DNA of 64,000 nt from G963674685 sp964591275. Its GTDB lineage: Bacteria > Lernaellota > Lernaellaia > JACKCT01. The notes under the pieces are model-generated. The model did no database searches. It was given only the letters and a program-made list of their open reading frames with translations, and had not been told where the DNA came from. The DNA lies in assembly GCA_964591275.1 (NCBI GenBank), contig CAZQAE010000013.1, positions 13,264-77,263 on the forward strand, written 5' to 3'. The stretch's first letter is position 1. The number at the start of each line of letters is the position of its first letter. The position numbers and the translations under genes were made by a program. Positions 9,086 through 16,591 of this stretch are shown here, piece after piece.

Positions 9086-9485
9086 ATGGCGTCCGCGGCG
9101 AATGCTCTGGAATACGACGCGATCATAACCGGACTTGTCGACGGTCTGGCTCTTTTTCTTTACGGCATGAACAAGATGGCCGAGTCGCTGAAAGTCGCCG
9201 CCGACGGAGCCATGAAAAATGTTGGCGCGGCTGACCTCCAACCGCTTTTCCGCCGCGCTGGCCTGCACCGTCATCACGACCATCGTTCAATCTTCGTCGG
9301 TGACCACGGTCCTTGTAGTCGGTTTTATCAGCGCCGGGATTTTGGGCCTTTCCCAATCCATCGGCGTGATCATAGGCGCGAACGTGGGCGCAATCGTCAC
9401 CACGCAGATCGTCGCCTTTCAAATCACAAAATATTCACTGCTATCGATAATGAAGAAGATTGAACACTCACACGCGCTCCGCTGA
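9086..9485 (+). pseudogene. Remnant of a Na+/phosphate cotransporter (PF02690-type)
   Basis: The first frame (9086-9218) reads LVDGLALFLYGMNKMAESLK. The family sequence then continues in the next frame from 9219 as MLARLTSNRFSAAL and VQSSSVTTVLVVGFISAG...GANVGA, the QSSS sodium-site motif. Removing one A from the A5 run at about 9214-9218 would restore a single frame. Even so, the protein stops at 9485 after about 130 residues, whereas the family is several hundred residues long. Frameshift plus loss of the C-terminal two thirds indicate a decayed gene, or an assembly error beside the nearby gap. Confidence 0.8.
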
Positions 9486-9513
9486 TCTTCATTGAAAGTC
9501 GGAGTCAGGCCAC

Positions 9514-10235
9514 ATGAAAAGCGTAATGCAGCCATTGGATACGGCTCAGGAAAAGCTGTTCGAGGCCTTTAAACCGCACGCGAAATCTTTCAGCGGGCTT
9601 CGCAACCGTGTTCTCGGAAGACTGCTCATGGTAGCCTTGATTCCCATTTTTATTCTGGCCTTTTATTATCGCTATCAATTCCTCAACACTCTGGAATCCC
9701 AGTCGGAACTTTTCCTGCAAACCATCGCAAAAGGCCGCCAGAGTTCCGTCGATCAAATGATTGCCAATAAAATGGCCGCTCTGAAAAGCCTCTCCGGGTT
9801 TATCCTCCCCAACACTCCTACAACGGATCAGGAGATGAAGGGCTTTCTTGCTTTTCTGCAGAGAATGGACGCAACAATCCTTTTTTTCAGGCGGGCAAGC
9901 TATCGACCATGGGTGAAATGGCAGCGGGTGTCGCGCATGAAATCAACAACCCTCTGGCAGTCATACTTTCGGAACTCGGCGTGATGGAAGACATCCTCGA
10001 TCCTGAATTCGCCGAAACATTTGACCAGGAGGAATTCACCGAACGAATCAATTCCGCAAAGCAGGAAATCATGCGCTGCCGGAATATCGCTCAAAAACTC
10101 CTTGGGCTGTCCCGGCACAGCGATTCCTTTGAAATAACTCTTCCCCAAAAAAGTTTCTTCACCGGATGTTGCGAAATACCTGCCCTTAGGCCTGGGGCCA
10201 GTGTGTGGTCAGCGGTCAGTTCAAGGTCGCGCTAA
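9514..10235 (+). pseudogene. Remnant of a membrane sensor histidine kinase
   Basis: The first frame (9514-9895) encodes a cytoplasmic start, one membrane span (LLMVALIPIFILAFYY) and the beginning of a periplasmic Cache-like sensor. Near the T run at 9889 the frame changes and QAGKLSTMGEMAAGVAHEINNPLAVI follows, the HisKA H-box with its phospho-accepting His, running to LGLSRHSDSF. Most of the sensor, the second membrane span and the entire HATPase domain are missing; the frame then runs into unrelated sequence. It lies directly after the transporter remnant and just before the tandem array. Confidence 0.78.
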
Positions 10236-10769
10236 TGATCCAACCATCCTGACAACAATATCAGAATAAGAGCCATTTCGAGAAAATAGCTCAAGGCCTT
10301 GCCTTGAATCTTCTCGTCAAGATCGCGCTAATGATCCAACCATCCTGACGACAATATCAGAATGGGAGCCATGTCGAGAAAAAATAGCTCAAAGCCTTGC
10401 CTTGAATCTTCTCGTCAAGATCGCGTTAACGATGCCCCAATCTTCCTGATGATATTACAAGGATAGATGCCATTACGAGACCAATAGCTCAAGGCCTTGC
10501 CTTGTTCTTCTCGTCAAGATCGCGTTAACGATGCCCCAATCTTCCTGATGATATTACAAGNNNNNNNNNNNNNNNNNNNNNNNNNNNNNNNNNNNNNNNN
10601 NNNNNNNNNNNNNNNNNNNNNNNNNNNNNNNNNNNNNNNNNNNNNNNNNNNNNNNNNNNNTCTTCTCGTCAAGATCGCGTTAACGATGCCCCAATCTTCC
10701 TGATGATATTACAAGGATAGATGCCATTACGAGACCAATAGCTCAAGGCCTTGCCTTGTTCTTCCCGAC
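10221..10769. repeat. Tandem array of 98-99 bp units interrupted by the scaffold gap
   Basis: Units begin at 10221, 10319, 10417, 10516 (runs into the gap) and 10671, each opening AAGRTCGCG and closing with TTCTTCTCGTC or a variant. Units 1-2 and units 3-5 form two sequence subtypes; the last three are almost identical. Each unit contains the palindrome CAAGGCCTTG (one changed base in unit 2) and flanking GAGA/TCTC-type arms able to fold. No ORF spans it convincingly. True copy number is unknown because the assembler broke here. Confidence 0.9.
10561..10660. other. 100-N scaffold gap
   Basis: Exactly 100 N, the usual placeholder for a join of unknown length. It lies inside the 98-99 bp tandem array, so real distance and copy number across it cannot be inferred. 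Confidence 0.99.
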
Positions 10770-10823
10770 AAAAGTACGATGAGAGAAACCAATATAAGTG
10801 TATCTGTTCGCGGTCATACCGCG

Positions 10824-11930
10824 TCAGATGCACCTGGCGAGGATGTTGATAACGTCAAGAACTTCAATATTGTCATCCACGCTTTGAAAAATGCGCTGTG
10901 CATCGGGGCAGGCGACAGCCAACGCCGTGGCGTCGCTTTCGTAAAACTCGGCCAGGCGGGCTTTAGCGATTTCCTTGGCCAGATCCGGATTCGTGATAGG
11001 CAGGCCTCCATTGGCGCCGCATGAATCGGCCTTTTCGCGGTTGCGGGAAAACTCCACCGGTGCCTCACGAAGCACGGCGCCGAGAATGGAGCGTGGTTCA
11101 TCGTAAACACCCAAATAACGACCGAGATAATCCGCGTCGTGATACATCACGCGTTGCGGGAACTGTTTGCGTACGTCGAATCGTCCATCCTTGACCATCG
11201 GCCACAGAAATTCGGCAATGTGAAAAACCTTTGGGGGAACTTTCAAACCCATCTGTTCAAACTCGACTTTCAGCTCATACACAGCCGCCGGACTGCCCGA
11301 GACGACCACTTTGCATCGACTGATTTTATCCGCCAATTTTGCGGCGTTGGCCCCATATTCCTTCCGCAAACCCAGCTCACGCAAAGTCGTGCCGCAATCA
11401 ATGGGATCGCCGTCATAGCAGGCGACATAATCAATATCCATGGCCTCGAAGAGTTTGAAAGTATCCTGAATCACCGAGGGGTTATTGTAGATGTGTCCCG
11501 CGCCGGGAAGGTACATCACCTGCGCATCCTGGTTGAAATAACTTTCGGGCAAAAGGGTTCTCACGCGAGCGCTCAAATTGTCCCCGAAGGGGTTTTGATG
11601 CTGCTTCCAGAACTTGAAATATTCGACGACTTCCCAGGGAAGCTTGTTTTCGATTGCAGCTTTTTCCCGCGCGGCGATCATGACGAGCGGCACTTCGATG
11701 AGATGGTCGCAGTACTCACGACACAGCATGCACCCGGAGCACTGGTACATGGTATGGGCAATCTCGCGATTGAAATCGACAATGCCTTCGCGCACCATAT
11801 GCAGCAAAGTCATCCTTCCCCATGGCGAATAACTCTCCACCCCGGAAGCGTTGCCCACAGGGCAGCAGAATTTGCACATTTTCGGGCAATATGTGCAGAA
11901 TTCTATTTCGCGAAAATATTTTTTGAACAT
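10824..11930 (-). CDS. Fe-S oxidoreductase subunit (GlcF/LutA-like)
   Basis: A 368-residue cytoplasmic electron-transfer subunit predicted to take electrons from the two FAD proteins encoded just upstream. The start at 11930 follows GAGGGTGG. The N-terminal third has two ferredoxin-like cysteine clusters: FCTYCPKMCKFCCP and YQCSGCMLCREYCDH, enough for two 4Fe-4S centres. The C-terminal part replaces the usual CCG pairs with weaker Cys sites (IDCGTTLRELG, ACPDAQ). It is the last gene of the operon, 29 bases after the preceding stop. The organic acid oxidised is unknown. Confidence 0.82.
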   Translation of the reverse strand: MFKKYFREIEFCTYCPKMCKFCCPVGNASGVESYSPWGRMTLLHMVREGIVDFNREIAHTMYQCSGCMLCREYCDHLIEVPLVMIAAREKAAIENKLPWEVVEYFKFWKQHQNPFGDNLSARVRTLLPESYFNQDAQVMYLPGAGHIYNNPSVIQDTFKLFEAMDIDYVACYDGDPIDCGTTLRELGLRKEYGANAAKLADKISRCKVVVSGSPAAVYELKVEFEQMGLKVPPKVFHIAEFLWPMVKDGRFDVRKQFPQRVMYHDADYLGRYLGVYDEPRSILGAVLREAPVEFSRNREKADSCGANGGLPITNPDLAKEIAKARLAEFYESDATALAVACPDAQRIFQSVDDNIEVLDVINILARCI

Positions 11931-11959
11931 GGTCAATTTTCCACCCTCATCTGTCTTTT

Positions 11960-13372
11960 TCACAATCCCAGTTTTCCGGGATTCAGAATTCTGTTGGGGT
12001 CGATTTCGACCTTGACCTCTTTGAGCCAATTGTGGGCCGCCCCCATCTGCTCAGCGAACAGGCCAGCGCCACGCAATCCCACGCCGCTGGTAGGTATAAA
12101 CGCGCCACCGCTCGATTGGACTGCCTTAACGGCTTTATCCCAGAGATTTTTGTGCAGATCGATATCCGATTCCTTCGTTGCTTTAGCCGTAATCGTAAAG
12201 GTCAGCGCCGCGCCTTGCGAAGTGGGGCGGCTCAGAAATGCGCAAATTTCAAATCGCTTTGAAAGCGCCTTGGCGAGACTCTCATACACATTCTGTATCG
12301 AGCTCCATGGAGCGCCGATTTCGATGGTGTCAATGATCACGCCTTTGCGCGAGAAGGCGGGGCTCGTCCGAAAAGCTCTGGAAAAACGATGTTCCATGCG
12401 ATATTGGGAGGGTTCCTCGCCCCGCGAATCTCCACCATAGTCCGAGCAGATTGCCTCGGCGATTCGGCTCTCCATTTCTGTTCGCGATTCATGCCCCTCA
12501 AAGGTAATCAGCAGCATATTCCCGGATAAGCGCAGCTTGGAATCAGCAAAAAACTCCGCGGTTTCACTTTTGTCAAAAAGGTGAATTGTGCTCGGGCGCA
12601 GGCCGCGATGAAGCATCTGCCGGGCGGCCAAAACACCGTCTGAGAATTTTTTGAAGCGAAACGAGAGGTGCGCAACGCTGCGACTGCGAACATGAATCCG
12701 CAGTTTGACTCGCGTCATAATCGCCAGCGTCCCCTCGCTGCCCGTGAGCAGGCGGTTAAAGTCCGGGCCTGTGGCGGACCTGGGCGCCGTTCTCGTTTTG
12801 ACTATAGAGCCGTCGGGAAGCACGGCCTGCATGCTCACAACCATGTCCGCAATGCCGCCGTATTTGGTGAGCGCTTCTCCCGCGCTACGCGTGGCGACCC
12901 ATCCCCCCAAAGTCGATGCCCGGAAATTCCATGGGAAATGTCCGAGCGTAAATCCCTTTCGGTTTAGCTCGTGTTCCAGATGCTCTCCCAAAATTCCGGC
13001 CTGCGCCGAGACGATCAGCGATTCATCGTCGATGGACAGAATGCGGTTCATGCGCTTCATATCGCATACGATTCCGCCCTCCAGAGGTGCCACGGAACCG
13101 CGCCTGCTCGTGCCGGCGCCGTAAGGGAGAATCGGTATTTTCCATCGGCTCGCCACGCGCATCAAGCGGCTTATCTCCTCGACAGCCACGGGCCTGACGA
13201 TGAAGTCGGCGCCGCTTGCCGCGCGCCCCGCGCGACGAGCGATCAGCGATTCCGGCGAAATATCTTGCGCGTACAATAGCGTCTCCACGCTGGAATTCCG
13301 CACGCGGTTCGACCCGAAAATCTCCTTGAGACGGTGGAATATTTCTACATTGCCTTTAAAGCGGCTTGGCAT
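11960..13372 (-). CDS. FAD-linked oxidase, PCMH type (second subunit)
   Basis: A 470-residue flavoprotein of the GlcD/alkyl-DHAP-synthase superfamily. The ATG at 13372 has GGTGA upstream; an in-frame GTG at 13426 is an alternative. The PCMH FAD domain shows ILPYGAGTSRRGS, LGHFPWNFRASTLGGWVATRSAGEALTKYGG and LTGSEGTLAIMTRV; the C-terminal domain ends in DPNRILNPGKLGL. Unlike its upstream paralogue it lacks the HHH motif and has FIPTSGVGLRG there, so it may be a non-catalytic or differently specific partner, as in GlcD/GlcE pairs. Confidence 0.82.
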   Translation of the reverse strand: MPSRFKGNVEIFHRLKEIFGSNRVRNSSVETLLYAQDISPESLIARRAGRAASGADFIVRPVAVEEISRLMRVASRWKIPILPYGAGTSRRGSVAPLEGGIVCDMKRMNRILSIDDESLIVSAQAGILGEHLEHELNRKGFTLGHFPWNFRASTLGGWVATRSAGEALTKYGGIADMVVSMQAVLPDGSIVKTRTAPRSATGPDFNRLLTGSEGTLAIMTRVKLRIHVRSRSVAHLSFRFKKFSDGVLAARQMLHRGLRPSTIHLFDKSETAEFFADSKLRLSGNMLLITFEGHESRTEMESRIAEAICSDYGGDSRGEEPSQYRMEHRFSRAFRTSPAFSRKGVIIDTIEIGAPWSSIQNVYESLAKALSKRFEICAFLSRPTSQGAALTFTITAKATKESDIDLHKNLWDKAVKAVQSSGGAFIPTSGVGLRGAGLFAEQMGAAHNWLKEVKVEIDPNRILNPGKLGL

Positions 13373-13457
13373 TTTTATCACCGTGTCGGGGAGGCATTGC
13401 CTGTGTCCCGGTGTTGTTTTGCGCACGCCATTTACGACCGCGTCGCCAAAGTCGTTA

Positions 13458-15020
13458 TCAAAGTCCCATCTTGCCGGGATTCATTATATTGTCCGGATCT
13501 CCGGCATCCTTCACGGCCCTGAAGATGTTCATCAGATCACCGTGTTGCTCCACCATATATTCCGCCTTCGACAAACCGATGCCGTGATGATGGCTGATAG
13601 TGCCGCCGACGCGTAAGGTCGCCTCCATCGCCAGACGCCATATTTTCCGGTGCGCTTTCTCGGCTTCAATAGAGTTCTTCGCCGACGACAGGAAAGTGAA
13701 ATAAATCGAGCAACCATCGTCGTAGGAGTGAGAAAAGTGCGCCATAAGAAAAGCCCGGGGGCGAATGGCGTCCCGTATTTCCTCGAACAGGGGTATGAGC
13801 TTTTTCCACGTGGAGGCAACTTCAATCGTGTCCACGAAAGCGCCGTTATAAAAAACTTTGCTCATCTTATAACTGACATGATAGCGGTTTTTGAACCATT
13901 TGAGCGCTGGGTCCGGGCCGCAGTTTTTGCCGCCAAGTTTCTCGCACAGGCGCACCGCCGTTTCATACTCGTATTCCGCAATAGCCTCCTGGCCTTCAAA
14001 CATCAAAATGAGCAGACAGCCGTCTTTGCTGAATTTTTCCAGAAGGTTGGCCACTTCAGACCATCGGGCCACGAAGCGCTGCGCCTTGTTGAAAAAGCCC
14101 GGCGCTATGGTGCGCAAACGAGTTTCGATCTGCGTGACGGGCAGAAAATCCGCCAGGCCCACGCCGGCGCTTTCTTCCGCGCCCTTGCTGCCGACCAGCA
14201 TGGTGTCCAATTCGTCATAAAGCCTCATGGAGGCGGGCCGCAATCCGTGCTGCATAATCAGGCGCATGGCCTGCGTGCCGGAAGGAGCGTCCGGAAAATT
14301 AAAACCGACAAAGCGCCGGGATTCGGGATTCGGGTGAATGCGGCAGGTGACCTTGGTGATGACGCCGAGCGTTCCTTCGCTGCCGATGAGAACCTGCTTC
14401 CAGTCCGGGCCGGAATCGTATCCGGGCACGGGACTGATTTGCGTGATATCGCCGCTCGGCGAAACGAATTCGAGTCCCATGACTATATCTTCGATCTTGC
14501 CATATTTGCTCGAAAGCTGCCCCGCGCTTCTGGCCGCCGCCCAGCCGCCCAGCGTGGAACAATAGATGCTGCTGGGGAAATGCCCAAGGGTATAGCCTCG
14601 GCGGTTCAGTTCCATCTCAAAGGTCTGGCCCATTATCCCCGATTCGGCGACGACGGTCATGTTTTCCGCCGAAACATCGAGGATGCCGTTCATTTTTTTC
14701 AGATCGAGAGATATCCCGCCGTGAATCGGCAGGACTCCGCCGCACACGCCCGAACCGGCGCCGAAGGGAATGACCGGCATGCGAATCGACTTCGCCAGCT
14801 TGACGACTTCGGCGACGTGCTCGGCGTTTTCAGGCCAGACGACGACATCCGCGAAGTACTCCACCACGCCTTCGGCATGGTGCATAAGGCTGACCGGAAA
14901 CATATCCCGGCTGTTCAGGAGACGCTTAACCGGCGACACGGACACGTTGTTTTCACCGACGATGTCGATCAGTTTTTGAACTATCTCCGGTGCGGCCGGG
15001 GCTGGAATTTTTAAGGTCAT
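13458..15020 (-). CDS. FAD-linked oxidase, alkyl-DHAP synthase-like
   Basis: A 520-residue FAD protein, first gene of a three-gene operon. The PCMH domain has VIPFGAGSGVCGG, LGHFPSSIYCSTLGGWAAARSAGQLSSKYGKIED and LIGSEGTLGVITKV; the C-terminal cap contains ISHHHGIGLSK and ends DNIMNPGKMGL. The STLGGW segment and the triple His are hallmarks of alkylglycerone-phosphate synthase, but the same architecture occurs in D-lactate and glycolate dehydrogenases, and the Fe-S partner downstream favours a dehydrogenase. Both readings stay open. Confidence 0.82.
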   Translation of the reverse strand: MTLKIPAPAAPEIVQKLIDIVGENNVSVSPVKRLLNSRDMFPVSLMHHAEGVVEYFADVVVWPENAEHVAEVVKLAKSIRMPVIPFGAGSGVCGGVLPIHGGISLDLKKMNGILDVSAENMTVVAESGIMGQTFEMELNRRGYTLGHFPSSIYCSTLGGWAAARSAGQLSSKYGKIEDIVMGLEFVSPSGDITQISPVPGYDSGPDWKQVLIGSEGTLGVITKVTCRIHPNPESRRFVGFNFPDAPSGTQAMRLIMQHGLRPASMRLYDELDTMLVGSKGAEESAGVGLADFLPVTQIETRLRTIAPGFFNKAQRFVARWSEVANLLEKFSKDGCLLILMFEGQEAIAEYEYETAVRLCEKLGGKNCGPDPALKWFKNRYHVSYKMSKVFYNGAFVDTIEVASTWKKLIPLFEEIRDAIRPRAFLMAHFSHSYDDGCSIYFTFLSSAKNSIEAEKAHRKIWRLAMEATLRVGGTISHHHGIGLSKAEYMVEQHGDLMNIFRAVKDAGDPDNIMNPGKMGL

Positions 15021-15151
15021 CGACCCCTCGAAGGTTTGCTAAAAACGCAAAGCCCCAAAAGTGTAGGAGTCTATGCCGCATCGTGTCAAGTTTCATTCAC
15101 GTAACTCGCCCGGACCGCCAAAACAAAATAAATGGCGGTGAATGGCGGAGT

Positions 15152-15179
15152 TACACTTGGATTGGTTTCTGCTATGCTG
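15152..15179 (+). promoter_or_regulatory. Possible sigma-70 promoter for the HNH islet
   Basis: TTACAC (15152-15157), 16-base spacer, TATGCT (15174-15179), 38 bases before the first small ORF. Match to consensus is moderate and based on eye alone. Confidence 0.3.
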
Positions 15180-15217
15180 AAAATTGAAGGAAATGGGATT
15201 ATTAAAGGTTCTCGTGT

Positions 15218-15361
15218 ATGGAAACAGCAGCCAAAAAAAACATCAGGCTAAATAAACTTGATTTTCCTGTTGACGATGAATCTATCTGGAAATCACGCTT
15301 GGATGGAAGCCTGTTAAAATCTGGCCTATTATTTTTTGACATGGGAGATTTTGATGCTTGA
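15218..15361 (+). CDS. Small hypothetical protein, 47 aa, coupled to the next ORF
   Basis: ATG at 15218 with AAAGG nine bases upstream opens a 47-codon frame rich in Lys, Asp and Leu (starts METAAKKNIRLNKLDF, ends FFDMGDFDA). Its last eight bases are ATGCTTGA, which hold both the start of the next ORF and its own TGA, the usual sign of translational coupling and of a real gene. No family was recognised. Base composition is A+T-richer than the flanking operons. Confidence 0.55.
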   Translation: METAAKKNIRLNKLDFPVDDESIWKSRLDGSLLKSGLLFFDMGDFDA

Positions 15362-15593
15362 AACGAAAAAAGTCATTGTCGAGTGTGGAATAGAAGAGAA
15401 ATTTGAAACGACGATGAAGCTTGATAATGGTAGATACGTAGCAGATCTGCGAATTAATGGCGTCCTCTACCATTTTGAGCAAATGCCCAAAGAAGAATTT
15501 GTTTCGCTTTATAAAGTTGATCAAGATCCAGACTACGAACCAAAATCTGACGAAGATGGAATGTGCTTTATTATTGCTCCTTTTCCAAAGTGA
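15354..15593 (+). CDS. Small acidic hypothetical protein, 79 aa
   Basis: Starts at ATG 15354 with GGGAG seven bases upstream and overlaps the 47-aa ORF by eight bases. The product is acidic (many Glu/Asp), has alternating strands (KKVIVECG, RYVADLRING) and ends MCFIIAPFPK. It looks like a small beta-rich single-domain protein; no family was recognised. The HNH nuclease gene starts five bases after its stop, so the three probably form one transcript and this protein may be a partner or inhibitor of the nuclease (inference from order only). Confidence 0.6.
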   Translation: MLETKKVIVECGIEEKFETTMKLDNGRYVADLRINGVLYHFEQMPKEEFVSLYKVDQDPDYEPKSDEDGMCFIIAPFPK

Positions 15594-15598
15594 ACTCG

Positions 15599-16396
15599 AT
15601 GGCCGATCCCAAAAGCAGATATGGAAAACTTTGGTCCCGACGAGAATTGATTTTGGCTTTATTTCTCTATTGCCAAATTCCTTTCAACCACACGAATTCT
15701 CGCAATAATGAAGTCAAACGTTTAGCTACTGATATTGGACGAACTCCAGGTTCTGTCGCTAGAAAACTTGGAAATTTTGGTTCCTTCGACCCATTATTAG
15801 CTGCAAAAGGCATTAAGGGCTTGATACACGCCGGAAAAGGAGACCGCGAAGTTTGGGATGAGTATAATGGGCATTGGGATAAACTCGTTAAAGATACTAA
15901 CTCGCTTGTGCTGGAAGCAGATCGATTTTCAAATGAGACCAATCAGGTCAATGCTTTCGACCTAGAGTCGAACATTGTTAGACCACAAGGTCCGACCAGT
16001 GAATATCGTAATATTTTAACAAGACGATACCAGTCCTTTTTTCGGCGTGCCGTTTTGTCGAGCTATAATTTTTCTTGCTGCATATGTGGCCTTGATCTAC
16101 CCGAATTGCTTATTGCTAGCCACATACTTCCATGGTCAGAAAACGATGAAGCTCGAACCGACCCAAGAAATGGTTTATGCCTTTGCGCGATACATGATAA
16201 GGCATTCGACTCTGGCCTCATTTCCGTTGATACTGAACATAAAATACAATTTTCTAATATCATTAAAAAGTCACAAAATAAATACGTTGGCGTTTTTTTG
16301 CTTGAATTTGAGGGTAAATCGATCCAACTTCCCCATCGATTTTCTCCCGATCCGAAATATCTTTCCTGGCATTTATCAAATAGATTTTTAAGCTAA
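15599..16396 (+). CDS. HNH endonuclease, restriction-type
   Basis: A 265-residue predicted DNA endonuclease. The N-terminal 65 residues (LWSRRELILALFLYCQIPF, then RTPGSVARKLGNFGSFDP) form a helix-turn-helix-like region found in a family of stand-alone restriction HNH proteins. The C-terminal HNH core has a zinc knuckle SCCIC (about Cys160/Cys163), ASHI (His175), RNGLCLC (Asn191) and IHDKAFD (His199), so all catalytic positions are kept. No methyltransferase is adjacent. The stop lies 14 bases before the his promoter. A defence role is likely but unproven. Confidence 0.85.
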   Translation: MADPKSRYGKLWSRRELILALFLYCQIPFNHTNSRNNEVKRLATDIGRTPGSVARKLGNFGSFDPLLAAKGIKGLIHAGKGDREVWDEYNGHWDKLVKDTNSLVLEADRFSNETNQVNAFDLESNIVRPQGPTSEYRNILTRRYQSFFRRAVLSSYNFSCCICGLDLPELLIASHILPWSENDEARTDPRNGLCLCAIHDKAFDSGLISVDTEHKIQFSNIIKKSQNKYVGVFLLEFEGKSIQLPHRFSPDPKYLSWHLSNRFLS

Positions 16397-16410
16397 TCCA
16401 CTGCTCGCAA

Positions 16411-16439
16411 TTGACAAAAGGCGATGGATTTCATAAATA
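16411..16439 (+). promoter_or_regulatory. Predicted promoter of the histidine operon
   Basis: TTGACA (16411-16416), 17-base spacer, TAAATA (16434-16439). The -35 box is perfect and spacing ideal. The expected start of transcription, about seven bases downstream, falls on the ATG of the His-rich leader peptide at 16446. Confidence 0.65.
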
Positions 16440-16445
16440 TTTCTC

Positions 16446-16508
16446 ATGATTCGACGGAACCATCATCATAGTCATTACCACGCGCCCCATGAAGAAAGGG
16501 CCGGTTGA
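16446..16508 (+). CDS. hisL: his operon leader peptide (attenuator)
   Basis: A 20-codon ORF, MIRRNHHHSHYHAPHEERAG, with six histidines between residues 6 and 15, followed 27 bases later by an intrinsic-terminator hairpin and then hisG. This is the classic arrangement for ribosome-mediated attenuation: stalling at His codons when charged His-tRNA is scarce prevents terminator formation. No Shine-Dalgarno is visible and no alternative start exists in frame, so translation may be leaderless. Confidence 0.88.
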   Translation: MIRRNHHHSHYHAPHEERAG

Positions 16509-16548
16509 TGGTTTAGTCTTTCGACAATTGACACCAAAAACGCCGGCC
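16499..16548 (+). promoter_or_regulatory. Candidate antiterminator pairing of the his attenuator
   Basis: GGCCGG at 16499-16504, overlapping the end of the leader ORF, is complementary to CCGGCC at 16543-16548, the 5' arm of the terminator. Pairing of these two would exclude the terminator hairpin. The pairing was found by eye; no folding energy was computed. Confidence 0.6.
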
Positions 16549-16567
16549 ACGGGGTCGGCGTTTTTTA
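16536..16567 (+). terminator. Attenuator terminator hairpin before hisG
   Basis: AAAAACGCCG (16536-16545) pairs with CGGCGTTTTT (16556-16565); three further pairs extend the stem inward, one of them G-U, leaving a four-base loop, and the run of T follows directly. It lies between the leader peptide and hisG, as a regulated terminator should. Confidence 0.88.
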
Positions 16568-16591
16568 TTGTTTGAAACGGAGTTGAGATAA

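Noticed and set aside
10497..10703. Open frame across the N gap
   Set aside because: Created by translating unknown bases; repeats on both sides are non-coding.
11139..12440. Long open frame of 433 codons on the plus strand
   Set aside because: Antisense to the Fe-S subunit and the FAD oxidase genes, whose protein families are unmistakable; the plus-strand product has no recognisable motif.
13650..15014. 454-codon open frame on the plus strand
   Set aside because: Mirror frame of the alkyl-DHAP-synthase-like FAD gene; Arg/His-rich composition typical of antisense reading.
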